Positions 29,151 to 37,428 of a stretch of 64,000 nucleotides of DNA are shown here, piece by piece (position 1 is the first letter of the stretch; every line of letters begins with the position of its first letter). Below the pieces are notes generated by a model. The model had not been told where the DNA came from. It did not search any database and was given only the letters and a program-made list of their open reading frames with translations. Position numbers and translations under genes: made by a program. Origin of the DNA: Streptomyces sp. CB02009 (GTDB taxonomy: Bacteria > Actinomycetota > Actinomycetes > Streptomycetales > Streptomycetaceae); assembly GCF_001905825.1 (NCBI RefSeq), contig NZ_LIVV01000003.1:726956-790955 (forward strand), given 5' to 3'.

Positions 29151-29714
29151 ATGAGCGACGAACCCACGCGATGGACCACGGCGACCGTCTACCCCGACAT
29201 GTGGGCGGACCCCGACGACGACCCCCGCAACAACAACGGGGGTCCGGCCTCCGAGGGTGAACTGGCGACCCTCCAGGACGGTCTGCGGGACTTCCGGCTG
29301 ACGCTCCTGATGAAGTGCGAGGGGCTGGACGCGGAGCAGCTCGCCCGCCGGTCGGTCCCGCCGTCGACGATGTCGCTGCTCGGCCTGGTCCGGCACCTCG
29401 CCGAGGTGGAGCGTGACTGGCGCAACTGGATCAGCGACGGTGAACCGCTGCCGAAGCTGTACGGCGCGAGGGACGCGGACTTCGACGGCGCCGTCGCCGA
29501 ACAGGGCGTGGTCGACGCCGCGTTCGCCGACCTGGAGCGCGAGCAGGCGGCGCTCGACGCCGAGCTGGCCGAGTTCCCCGACCTGGGCGCACGGGTGGGG
29601 AAGGACGAGATCGCGATCCGGGAGCTGCTGGTGCACCGGATCGACGAGTACGCCCGCCACTGCGGCCACGCCGACCTGCTGCGCGAGTGTGTCGACGGCC
29701 GGGTCGGCCAGTGA
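29151..29714 (+). CDS. DinB/DUF664-family protein
   Basis: 187 residues of a four-helix bundle with the DinB-like metal pattern: His in LGLVRHLAEVERDWR and His in ELLVHRIDEYARHCGHADLLRE. These are places where related proteins bind a divalent metal. The family includes thiol transferases using mycothiol or bacillithiol, but many members are uncharacterised. ATG 29151 (MSDEPTRWT) is preferred; an ATG three codons earlier is possible. Neither has a strong Shine-Dalgarno site. Confidence 0.85.
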   Translation: MSDEPTRWTTATVYPDMWADPDDDPRNNNGGPASEGELATLQDGLRDFRLTLLMKCEGLDAEQLARRSVPPSTMSLLGLVRHLAEVERDWRNWISDGEPLPKLYGARDADFDGAVAEQGVVDAAFADLEREQAALDAELAEFPDLGARVGKDEIAIRELLVHRIDEYARHCGHADLLRECVDGRVGQ

Positions 29715-29777
29715 CGGGCCCCGCCCGGGAGGCCCTGCCCCGCGCCTCCCGGCCGGCCCCGGCATAGGCTCGCGGGC

Positions 29778-30161
29778 ATGATGCCCGAAGAGCTGCGGCG
29801 CGGCCGCTACGTCAGCCTGACCACCTACCGCAAGAACGGCACGGGGGTCGCCACACCCGTCTGGTACGCGGTCGACGGCGACGAGCTGTACGTCTGGACC
29901 CGCACGGACTCCTGGAAGGTCAAGCGGCTCCGGAACGATCAGAGGGTCGAGGTCGCCGTCTGCGACCTGCGCGGCAACGTCGCCGAGGGCGCTGAGCGCT
30001 TCGCGGGCGAGGGCCGGCTGGTGACGGGGGAGGAGCTGCGCCGGATCCGGGGGCTGCTCTCGCGCAAGTACACCTGGCAGTACTGGCTGACCGACGTCCC
30101 CGCCATGCTCGCCCGGCGCGGGAAGCGCCCGCACACCGGGATCGTCGTACGACTCGGGTGA
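29778..30161 (+). CDS. PPOX-class split-barrel flavin/F420-dependent protein
   Basis: 127 residues of the pyridoxamine-5'-phosphate-oxidase-like split barrel: YVSLTTYRKNGTGVATPVWYAVDGDELYVWT, then KVKRLRNDQRVEVAVCDLRG. Short actinobacterial members of this size commonly use F420 or bind FMN/heme; the TPVWYAVDG and WKVKRLR stretches fit the F420 type. Substrate unknown. It lies 63 bp after the DinB-like gene and may share its transcript. Confidence 0.82.
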   Translation: MMPEELRRGRYVSLTTYRKNGTGVATPVWYAVDGDELYVWTRTDSWKVKRLRNDQRVEVAVCDLRGNVAEGAERFAGEGRLVTGEELRRIRGLLSRKYTWQYWLTDVPAMLARRGKRPHTGIVVRLG

Positions 30162-30274
30162 GCGGCGACAGGGCACGCGCAGGAAAACGGTCCGTAGTCG
30201 TCCCGTAACACGACTGCGGTCCAATACCCGCGGACCGGAAGGTTCCAGTCGACGGCGGGGCAGGTGCGAATCGC

Positions 30275-31555
30275 ATGACGGTGTTTCAACTCCCGGTGGA
30301 AGTGGCCACGTTCAGACACTGGCTGGCGGACCTCGCGCGCCGCATCCCGCCGTACGGCGGCTGGTACGGAGTCTTCGCCGAACGCGACCCGGACGGGCTG
30401 CGGGCCTGCTTCGCCGGGACGGAGATCCTGCCCTGGGACATCGTCGAGTCCCTGCTCCAGGACGCCGGCGAAGCGGACGGGGGCTCGTTCGCCCTCCGGG
30501 GCAGGACGCTGTACGCGGCGGCCACCGGCGCCCACGACCGCCGCCCCGGCGCGGCCGGGACGCTCACCGAACGCCGCGCGCTCATGGAACGCGAACGCCG
30601 CTACGCCGAGTCCCGCGCCCGCGAACTGGGCGCCCTGCTCCGCGTGACCCCGGCCCCGGGTCCCGACGACACGGCGCGCCTGGAGCACGACCTGGCCTGG
30701 GCGCGCGACGACCACACACGGGCGACGGCCCGGGTCGCCGACCTGACGGCCCGGCTCGCACGGCTGGGGGAGCGGGGCGAGGGAGCGGCGGCGCCGGAGC
30801 CGCCGCAGGCGAAGGCCGGACGCCGCCCGCGCGGGGCGCGCTACGCCTGGCTGGACAGCGCGGCCGAGGACCAGGGTCCGGTGGCCGCGCCCGCACCCGT
30901 TCCCGTACTGCCCGCCGGGGGAGCGGCGCCTCGCGGGGCCCGGTTCGGCGGCGCGCCGCAGTCCGCCGGGGCCGCGGCGCCGAGCGGCGCCGACCCGGCC
31001 GCGCTGTCCGAGGCCGACGCCGTCGAGGCGGGCCGCGCCGCCGCCAACGCGGTGTACGCGCTCCAGCGGCTCCGCGCCCAGGGCCGCAGCGGCGAGGCCT
31101 ACGCCCTGCTCTGCGAGGCGCTCAACGGGCCGCCCGCCCGGCTGCCCGCCCTCGCCGGGGAACTGCACCGGGCCGGTCTCGGCGCGGACTGGTCCATCCT
31201 GCTCTGGGAGGCGGCCTCGCTGCCGCCCGGCCGGCTCGCCGCCGTCGCCGGCGTGCTCGCCGACGCGGGCCGGCCCGCCGACTGCGATCAGCTCCTCCGC
31301 CAGGGCGTGGCCCGCCCCGTCGAGGAGCTCGCCGGGGCGTGCGCCGCGCTGCGCGCCGAGGGTCACCACCGCGAGGCCCACGCCCTGCTCACCGCGTTCG
31401 TCCGGGTCCGCGCTCCGGAGGACGCGGCCCGTCTGGCGGCCGAGGACCCGCGAGGCCTCACGCCCCAACTCCTCGAAGCGGCCCGAGCGGTGTCCGCGGC
31501 CCGCGAGCGCGATCTGCTGCACGCCCTCCGCGTGGCGGGCCTCGCGGGCATGTGA
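30275..31555 (+). CDS. Large actinomycete protein with coiled coil and helical repeats, function unknown
   Basis: 426 residues. The N-terminal ~90 (ATFRHWLADLARRIPPYGGWYGVFAERDPDG) look like a compact conserved domain. A probable coiled coil spans ~95-165 (ERRALMERERRYAESRAREL, LEHDLAWARDDHTRATARVADLTARLARL). A disordered Ala/Gly/Pro linker runs ~170-255. The C-terminal ~260-420 is a series of helix pairs (AVYALQRLRAQGRSGEAYALLCEAL, ELAGACAALRAEGHHREAHALLTAF) like degenerate TPRs. No signal peptide or catalytic motif. I do not recognise a characterised family. Confidence 0.75.
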   Translation: MTVFQLPVEVATFRHWLADLARRIPPYGGWYGVFAERDPDGLRACFAGTEILPWDIVESLLQDAGEADGGSFALRGRTLYAAATGAHDRRPGAAGTLTERRALMERERRYAESRARELGALLRVTPAPGPDDTARLEHDLAWARDDHTRATARVADLTARLARLGERGEGAAAPEPPQAKAGRRPRGARYAWLDSAAEDQGPVAAPAPVPVLPAGGAAPRGARFGGAPQSAGAAAPSGADPAALSEADAVEAGRAAANAVYALQRLRAQGRSGEAYALLCEALNGPPARLPALAGELHRAGLGADWSILLWEAASLPPGRLAAVAGVLADAGRPADCDQLLRQGVARPVEELAGACAALRAEGHHREAHALLTAFVRVRAPEDAARLAAEDPRGLTPQLLEAARAVSAARERDLLHALRVAGLAGM

Positions 31556-31792
31556 ACCGGCGGGCCGGGCAGGTTCCGGGGGGCCGGAACGGCCGGCGAT
31601 CCGCTCCTCCCGCGGTCCGGAATCCCACCCCGTACGGGCAGGCCCGCGCCGGTACGTCTCCGTCATGCCGGGACGTGCCGGTACGTGTCGGTACGTGTCC
31701 GACGTGGACCACTCGGGTATGAAACATGATCGACCCCGCCGCTTCCCGGCGGCGGTCTTGCTCCGAGGTGTGACGGGGCTTACGTTCTCCTC

Positions 31793-31817
31793 CTACGCAT
31801 CGCGTCTACGTGCGTAG
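31793..31817 (+). promoter_or_regulatory. Inverted repeat upstream of the pyrimidine-degradation operon
   Basis: Perfect 7-bp arms CTACGCA (31793-31799) and TGCGTAG (31811-31817), centred 46 bp before the ATG of the first gene. The spacing suits an operator for a dimeric regulator. Upstream, 31660-31705 holds tandem GGTACGTGTC words. No other feature is seen between 31556 and 31850. Confidence 0.45.
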
Positions 31818-31850
31818 AGGCTCTCTGACGCCGTGCCGAAGGAGCAGATC

Positions 31851-32693
31851 ATGACCGACGTCGTACGCGCCGCACTCGTCCAGGCGACCTGGACCGGCGA
31901 CACCGAATCCATGATCGCGAAACACGAGGAGTACGCCCGGGAGGCCGCCCGCCAGGGCGCCAAGGTGATCGGCTTCCAGGAGGTGTTCAACGCCCCCTAC
32001 TTCTGCCAGGTCCAGGAGCCCGAGCACTACCGGTGGGCCGAGCCCGTCCCCGACGGCCCCACCGTCAGCCGGATGCGCGACCTCGCCCGGGAGACCGGGA
32101 TGGTGATCGTGGTGCCCGTCTTCGAGGTCGAGAGCGAGGGCTTCTACTACAACACCGCCGCCGTGATCGACGCCGACGGCAGCTACCTCGGCAAGTACCG
32201 CAAGCACCACATCCCCCAGGTCAAGGGCTTCTGGGAGAAGTACTACTTCCGCCCGGGGAACGCCGGCTGGCCGGTCTTCGACACCGCCGTCGGCCGGGTC
32301 GGCGTCTACATCTGCTACGACCGGCACTTCCCCGAGGGCTGGCGCCAACTCGGACTCAACGGAGCCCAGTTGGTCTACAACCCCTCGGCCACCCACCGCG
32401 GCCTCTCCTCCTACCTCTGGCAGCTGGAGCAGCCCGCCGCGGCCGTCGCCAACGAGTACTTCGTCGCCGCCATCAACCGCGTCGGCATCGAGGAGTACGG
32501 CGACAACGACTTCTACGGCACGAGCTACTTCGTCGACCCGCGCGGGCGGTTCGTCGGCGACGTCGCCTCCGACAAGACCGAGGAACTCCTGGTCCGCGAC
32601 CTCGACTTCGGTCTCATCGAGGAGGTCCGCCAGCAATGGGCCTTCTACCGGGACCGGCGCCCCGACGCGTACGACGGGCTGGTGCAGCCGTGA
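31851..32693 (+). CDS. Beta-ureidopropionase-like carbon-nitrogen hydrolase
   Basis: 280 residues of the nitrilase superfamily. The Glu-Lys-Cys triad is present: Glu44 in GFQEVF, Lys118 in YRKHHIPQ, Cys155 in YICYDRHFPEGWR. The KHHIPQVKGFWEKYYFRPGN block is typical of N-carbamoyl-beta-alanine amidohydrolases. It would split N-carbamoyl-beta-alanine (or an N-carbamoyl amino acid) to beta-alanine, CO2 and ammonia. ATG 31851 follows AAGGAG. First gene of the operon; its stop overlaps the aminotransferase start. Confidence 0.92.
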   Translation: MTDVVRAALVQATWTGDTESMIAKHEEYAREAARQGAKVIGFQEVFNAPYFCQVQEPEHYRWAEPVPDGPTVSRMRDLARETGMVIVVPVFEVESEGFYYNTAAVIDADGSYLGKYRKHHIPQVKGFWEKYYFRPGNAGWPVFDTAVGRVGVYICYDRHFPEGWRQLGLNGAQLVYNPSATHRGLSSYLWQLEQPAAAVANEYFVAAINRVGIEEYGDNDFYGTSYFVDPRGRFVGDVASDKTEELLVRDLDFGLIEEVRQQWAFYRDRRPDAYDGLVQP

Positions 32694-33970
32694 GCGGCCT
32701 CTACGACCGGCACAAGGCCGTCATCCCCGACTGGGTCGCCCTCTACTACAAGGACCCCCTCGAGATCACCCACGGCGAGGGCCGCCACGTCTGGGACGCC
32801 GACGGACGCCGGTACCTCGACTTCTTCGGCGGCATCCTCACCACCATGACCGCCCACGCCCTGCCCGAGGTCACCAAGGCCGTCGCCGAGCAGGCCGGGC
32901 GGATCATCCACTCCTCGACGCTCTACCTCAACCGCCCGATGGTGGAGCTCGCCGAGCGGATCGCCGGCCTCTCCGGCATCCCGGACGCCCGCGTCTTCTT
33001 CACCACCTCCGGCACCGAGGCCAACGACACGGCGCTGCTCCTCGCGACCGCGTACCGGCGGTCGAACCAGATCCTCGCCATGCGGAACAGCTACCACGGC
33101 CGCTCGTTCTCCACCGTCGGCATCACCGGCAACCGCGCCTGGTCGCCCACCAGCCTCTCGCCGCTGCAGACCCTGTACGTCCACGGCGGCGTCCGTACCC
33201 GCGGCCCGTACGCCCAGTACACCGACGCGCAGTTCATCGAGGCCTGCGTCGCCGACCTCGAGGACCTCCTCGGCCACACCCGGGACGTCGCCGCCCTCAT
33301 CGCCGAACCCGTCCAGGGCGTCGGCGGCTTCACCGCCCCGCCCGACGGCCTGTACGCCGCCTTCCGCCGGGTCCTCGACCGGCACGGCATCCTGTGGATC
33401 TCCGACGAGGTGCAGACCGGCTGGGGCCGCACCGGCGAGCACTTCTGGGGCTGGCAGGCGCACGGCCAGGCCGGGCCGCCCGACATCCTCACCTTCGCCA
33501 AGGGCATCGGCAACGGCATGTCCGTCGGCGGAGTCGTCGCCCGCGCCGACGTCATGAACTGCGTCGACGCCAACTCCATCTCCACCTTCGGCGGTTCACC
33601 CATCACCATGGCCGCCGGCCTCGCCAACCTCTCGTACCTCCTGGAGCACGACCTCCAGGGCAACGCGCGCCGGGTCGGCGGTCTGCTCATCGAGCGGATC
33701 CGGGCCGCCTGCGCCGGAGTCGATGCGGTACGGGAGGTCCGCGGCCGCGGACTCATGATCGGCATCGAGCTGACCGAGCCGGGCACCGAGCGGGCGAACC
33801 CGGACGCGGCAGCCACCGTCCTGGAGGCCGCCCGTGAGAACGGCCTCCTGATCGGCAAGGGCGGCGGCCACAACACCAGCATCCTGCGCATCGCGCCCCC
33901 GCTCTCCCTCACCGTCGCCGAGGCGGAGGAGGGCGCGGCGATGCTCGAAGCGGCCCTGCGAGAGCTGTAG
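32690..33970 (+). CDS. Class III aminotransferase, probable beta-alanine/omega-amino acid type
   Basis: 426 residues of a PLP fold-type I omega-aminotransferase. Landmarks: TTSGTEANDTALLLA for phosphate binding, ISDEVQTGWGRTGEHFWG with the PLP-contacting Asp, and Lys271 in TFAKGIGNG as the Schiff-base lysine. It starts with GTG overlapping the ureidopropionase stop by four bases, so the two are translationally coupled. In context it would move the amino group of beta-alanine to pyruvate or 2-oxoglutarate, giving malonate semialdehyde. Alanine-glyoxylate type activity is the main alternative, since the families are close. Confidence 0.9.
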   Translation: MSGLYDRHKAVIPDWVALYYKDPLEITHGEGRHVWDADGRRYLDFFGGILTTMTAHALPEVTKAVAEQAGRIIHSSTLYLNRPMVELAERIAGLSGIPDARVFFTTSGTEANDTALLLATAYRRSNQILAMRNSYHGRSFSTVGITGNRAWSPTSLSPLQTLYVHGGVRTRGPYAQYTDAQFIEACVADLEDLLGHTRDVAALIAEPVQGVGGFTAPPDGLYAAFRRVLDRHGILWISDEVQTGWGRTGEHFWGWQAHGQAGPPDILTFAKGIGNGMSVGGVVARADVMNCVDANSISTFGGSPITMAAGLANLSYLLEHDLQGNARRVGGLLIERIRAACAGVDAVREVRGRGLMIGIELTEPGTERANPDAAATVLEAARENGLLIGKGGGHNTSILRIAPPLSLTVAEAEEGAAMLEAALREL

Positions 33971-34024
33971 CCGCCGCGCCCCGCGCACCCGGGGCCACCG
34001 CGTCCCGGAGAGGGCCCCCGCGCC

Positions 34025-34111
34025 CCCGCCGTACCGGGACGACACGGTCCCGCCGTACCGAGAGCCACACCGTCCCGCCGTATCGCGATCGGCCCGCCGC
34101 ATCGAGCAGGG
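34025..34111 (+). repeat. Degenerate tandem repeat before the hydantoinase gene
   Basis: Four consecutive units that each begin CCCGCCGTACCG or a variant (CCCGCCGTATCG, CCCGCCGCATCG), lengths 24, 25, 19 and 19 nt, ending just at the Shine-Dalgarno AGGGAGAG. It separates the aminotransferase from the hydantoinase gene. Confidence 0.6.
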
Positions 34112-34119
34112 AGAGTCCC

Positions 34120-35523
34120 GTGAGCATCCGAACCGTCATCCGGGGCGGCCTCGTCGTCACCGCCGCCGACGAACTCCACGCCGACGTGCTGATCGAGGAC
34201 GGCCGCGTGGTCGCCCTCGCGGCCCACGGCTCCGACGCGGCGGCCGCCTGGACCGCCGAGCGGACGATCGACGCCACCGACCGTTACGTGCTCCCCGGTG
34301 GCGTCGACGCCCACACCCACATGGAGCTGCCCTTCGGCGGCACCTTCGCCTCCGACACCTTCGAGACCGGCACCCGCGCCGCCGCCTGGGGCGGCACCAC
34401 CACCATCGTCGACTTCGCCGTCCAGAGCGTCGGCCACAGCCTGCGCGAGGGACTCGACGCCTGGTACGCCAAGGCCGACGGCAACTGCGCGATCGACTAC
34501 GCGTTCCACATGATCCTCTCCGACGTCAACGAGCACACGCTCAAGGAGATGGACCGGCTCGTGCAGGAGGGCATCACCTCCTTCAAGCTCTTCATGGCCT
34601 ACCCCGGCGTCTTCTACAGCGACGACGGCAAGATCCTCCGGGCCATGCAGCGCTCCGCCGACAACGGCGGGCTGATCATGATGCACGCGGAGAACGGCAT
34701 CGCCATCGACGTCCTCGTCGAGCAGGCCCTCGCCCGCGGCGAGACCGACCCCCGCTACCACGGGGAGGTCCGCAAGGCGCTCCTGGAGGCGGAGGCCACC
34801 CACCGGGCGATCCAGCTCGCCCGGGTGGCGGGAGCGCCGCTGTACGTCGTGCACGTCTCGGCCGAGGAGGCGGTCGCCGAGATCGCCACCGCCCGCGACA
34901 AGGGGCTGCCCGTCTTCGGCGAGACCTGTCCCCAGTACCTGTTCCTCTCCACCGACAACCTCGCGGAGCCGGGCTTCGAGGGCGCGAAGTACGTGTGCAG
35001 CACCCCGCTCCGGCCCAAGGAGCACCAGGCGGCGCTCTGGCGCGGACTGCGCACCAACGACCTCCAGGTGGTCTCCACCGACCACTGCCCGTTCTGCTTC
35101 GTCGGACAGAAGGACCTCGGCCGCGGCGACTTCTCCAAGATCCCCAACGGGCTGCCCGGGGTGGAGAACCGCATGGACCTGCTCCACCAGGCCGTCGTCG
35201 ACGGGCACATCTCGCGGCGCCGCTGGATCGAGATCGCCTGCGCGACACCGGCCCGCATGTTCGGCCTGTACCCGCAGAAGGGCACGATCGCCCCGGGCGC
35301 GGACGCCGACGTCGTGATCTACGACCCGCACACCGTCCAGACCCTGTCCGCCGAGACCCACCACATGAACGTCGACTACTCGGCGTACGAGGGGAGGACG
35401 GTCACCGGCCAGGTCGAGACCGTCCTCTCACGGGGCGAGGTCGTCATCGACCAGCGCAAGTACGTCGGCCACGCCGGTCACGGCACCTTCGTGCCGCGTT
35501 CCACCTGCCAGTACCTGAACTAG
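34120..35523 (+). CDS. hydA: Dihydropyrimidinase / D-hydantoinase
   Basis: 467 residues of a cyclic amidohydrolase. Metal-binding His65 and His67 in DAHTHME, the carboxylated lysine Lys156 in FKLFMAYPG, and further ligands in MMHAEN, VVHVSAEEA and STDHCPF are in place. It opens dihydrouracil, dihydrothymine or hydantoins to N-carbamoyl amino acids, which the ureidopropionase then degrades. GTG 34120 follows AGGGAGAG. The LLM oxidoreductase starts 10 nt after the stop, so they form one transcription unit. Confidence 0.94.
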   Translation: MSIRTVIRGGLVVTAADELHADVLIEDGRVVALAAHGSDAAAAWTAERTIDATDRYVLPGGVDAHTHMELPFGGTFASDTFETGTRAAAWGGTTTIVDFAVQSVGHSLREGLDAWYAKADGNCAIDYAFHMILSDVNEHTLKEMDRLVQEGITSFKLFMAYPGVFYSDDGKILRAMQRSADNGGLIMMHAENGIAIDVLVEQALARGETDPRYHGEVRKALLEAEATHRAIQLARVAGAPLYVVHVSAEEAVAEIATARDKGLPVFGETCPQYLFLSTDNLAEPGFEGAKYVCSTPLRPKEHQAALWRGLRTNDLQVVSTDHCPFCFVGQKDLGRGDFSKIPNGLPGVENRMDLLHQAVVDGHISRRRWIEIACATPARMFGLYPQKGTIAPGADADVVIYDPHTVQTLSAETHHMNVDYSAYEGRTVTGQVETVLSRGEVVIDQRKYVGHAGHGTFVPRSTCQYLN

Positions 35524-35533
35524 GAGAGCGACG

Positions 35534-36547
35534 TTGGATTTTGGACTCGTCCTGCAGACCGACCCGCCGGCGTCGCAGGTCGTCAGCCTGATGCGCCGCG
35601 CGGAACGCAACGGCTTCCGCTACGGCTGGACCTTCGACTCCGCCGTCCTGTGGCAGGAACCCTTCGTCATCTACAGCCAGATCCTCGAACACACCACCAG
35701 GCTCCACGTCGGACCGATGGTGACCAACCCGGGGACCCGTACGTGGGAGGTGACCGCCTCCACCTTCGCCACCCTCAACGACATGTTCGGCAACCGGACC
35801 GTCTGCGGCATCGGCCGCGGCGACTCCGCCATGCGCGTCGCCGGCCGCGCGCCGAACACCCTGGCCCGGCTCGGCGAGGCCATCGACGTCATCCGCGACC
35901 TCGCCGAAGGACGGGAGGCACAGGTCGACGGCAACCCGATCCGCATCCCGTGGATCAAGGACGGGAAACTTCCCGTCTGGATGGCGGCGTACGGGCCCAA
36001 GGCGCTCGCGCTGGCCGGACAGAAGGCCGACGGCTTCATCCTCCAGCTCGCCGACCCGTTCCTCACCGAGTGGATGGTCAAGGCCGTCCGCCAGGCCGCC
36101 GCGGACGCCGGCCGCGACCCGGACGCGCTCACCATCTGCGTGGCGGCGCCCGCCTACGTCACCGCCGACGACTCCCCGGAAGCCCTGGCGCACGCCCGCG
36201 AGCAGTGCCGCTGGTTCGGCGGCATGGTCGGCAACCACGTCGCCGACCTGGTCGCCAAGTACGGCGAGCACTCCGGCATGGTCCCGGAGGAGCTCACCGC
36301 GTACATCAAGGACCGGCACGGCTACGACTACGCGCACCACGGCCGGTCCGGGAACCCCGACACCCGGTTCGTCCCCGACGAGATCGTCGACCGCTTCTGC
36401 CTGCTCGGCCCGGCCGGGGCCCACATCGAGAAGCTGCGGAGGCTGCGGGAGATGGGCGTGGACCAGTTCGCCGTGTACGCCATGCACGACGCCAAGGAGA
36501 CGACGATCGACGCCTACGGCTCCGAGGTCGTCCCCGCCTTCAGCTGA
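35534..36547 (+). CDS. LLM-class F420-dependent oxidoreductase
   Basis: 337 residues of the bacterial luciferase-like (LLM) fold, similar to the TIGR03842 subgroup. It opens LDFGLVLQTDPPASQVVSLMRRAE, then has MVTNPGTRTWEVTASTFATLNDMFGNRTVCGIGRGDSAMR and the strand PVWMAAYGPKALALAGQKADG. The start is TTG 35534, supported by AGGAGAG 5 nt upstream. It is tightly coupled to the hydantoinase gene. F420 rather than FMN use is inferred from the subgroup. A role in oxidising or reducing a pyrimidine or hydantoin intermediate is suggested by the operon, not shown. Confidence 0.85.
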   Translation: MDFGLVLQTDPPASQVVSLMRRAERNGFRYGWTFDSAVLWQEPFVIYSQILEHTTRLHVGPMVTNPGTRTWEVTASTFATLNDMFGNRTVCGIGRGDSAMRVAGRAPNTLARLGEAIDVIRDLAEGREAQVDGNPIRIPWIKDGKLPVWMAAYGPKALALAGQKADGFILQLADPFLTEWMVKAVRQAAADAGRDPDALTICVAAPAYVTADDSPEALAHAREQCRWFGGMVGNHVADLVAKYGEHSGMVPEELTAYIKDRHGYDYAHHGRSGNPDTRFVPDEIVDRFCLLGPAGAHIEKLRRLREMGVDQFAVYAMHDAKETTIDAYGSEVVPAFS

Positions 36548-36671
36548 CACCCCCGGGGCGCGGGGCCCGGCCGCCCGCCACGCGGCCGGGTCCCGCCTCC
36601 TGGACCCCGCGACCCCGCGACCCCCTGAATCCTCAGCACGTCGTCGCGTTCACGATGGATACGATCGGCCG

Positions 36672-37235
36672 ATGAACGCCACCGTCCTGCTCGCGGCCCC
36701 CGCGACGCCGACCGCGCCCGCTCTCCTCCTCCGGTCCTGGCGGGCCGACGACGTGGCGGAGCTCGTCGAGGCGTACCGCGATCCCGCCCTGCGGCGCTGG
36801 GCGGTCGCGCCGATCGGGACCGAGGACGAAGGGCTGGCGTGGGTGCGGGCCCAGGAGGCGGCGTGGGAGGCCGGTGGGCGACTCGCGTTCGCCGTCGTGG
36901 AGGAGCCGCCCGGCGGGGAACCCCGGCGGCTGGCGGGCGGCGTCGTGCTCAAGGGCGTCGCGCCCGGCACGCCGTCCGCAGAGGTGGGCTACTGGACGGC
37001 GGCACGCACCCGTGGGCGAGGGGTGGCTCCCCGGGCCCTGGAAGCCCTCACCGCCTGGGCGTTCGACTCCTTCCGTGCCGACGGCCTGGAGCGCCTCGAA
37101 CTCCTCCACCAGGCCGACAACACGGCCTCCTGCCGCGTCGCGCAGAAGTGCGGCTACGCGTTCGACAGGACCCTCCCGGCAGCGCCGCCCGCCTTCCCGC
37201 TCGACGGCCATCTCCACGTACGGGAACGGCCGTAG
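36672..37235 (+). CDS. GNAT-family N-acetyltransferase
   Basis: 187 residues of the RimJ-like GNAT type: LLLRSWRADDVAELVEAYRDPALRRW at the start, EVGYWTAARTRGRGVAPRALEALTAWAF containing the acetyl-CoA loop (R-G-R-G-V-A), and the typical last strand ELLHQADNTASCRVAQKCGYAFD. It acetylates an unknown amine, protein N-terminus or small molecule. It lies between the LLM oxidoreductase and the permease gene, but gaps over 120 bp on both sides make operon membership doubtful. Confidence 0.88.
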   Translation: MNATVLLAAPATPTAPALLLRSWRADDVAELVEAYRDPALRRWAVAPIGTEDEGLAWVRAQEAAWEAGGRLAFAVVEEPPGGEPRRLAGGVVLKGVAPGTPSAEVGYWTAARTRGRGVAPRALEALTAWAFDSFRADGLERLELLHQADNTASCRVAQKCGYAFDRTLPAAPPAFPLDGHLHVRERP

Positions 37236-37428
37236 ACGCCCGGGGCCGTCCGACGGGGTGACGGGGGTCTACCCGCGTCGCACGCCGAGTGGAAGAATCG
37301 GTCCCCCACTCCTTGGCTGCAAGTGGTCCTTGACAGACCGCGACGGAGCCGATCCGGCATGGCACCCCTCGCCCCTCCCGGGGCGACACCTCGTTCCGTC
37401 CTCCCCGCCGAACGAAGGGTTCCTCCGT

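Noticed and set aside
37330..37358. Promoter of the NCS1 permease with an exact TTGACA
   Set aside because: No acceptable -10 sequence lies 16-19 nt downstream.
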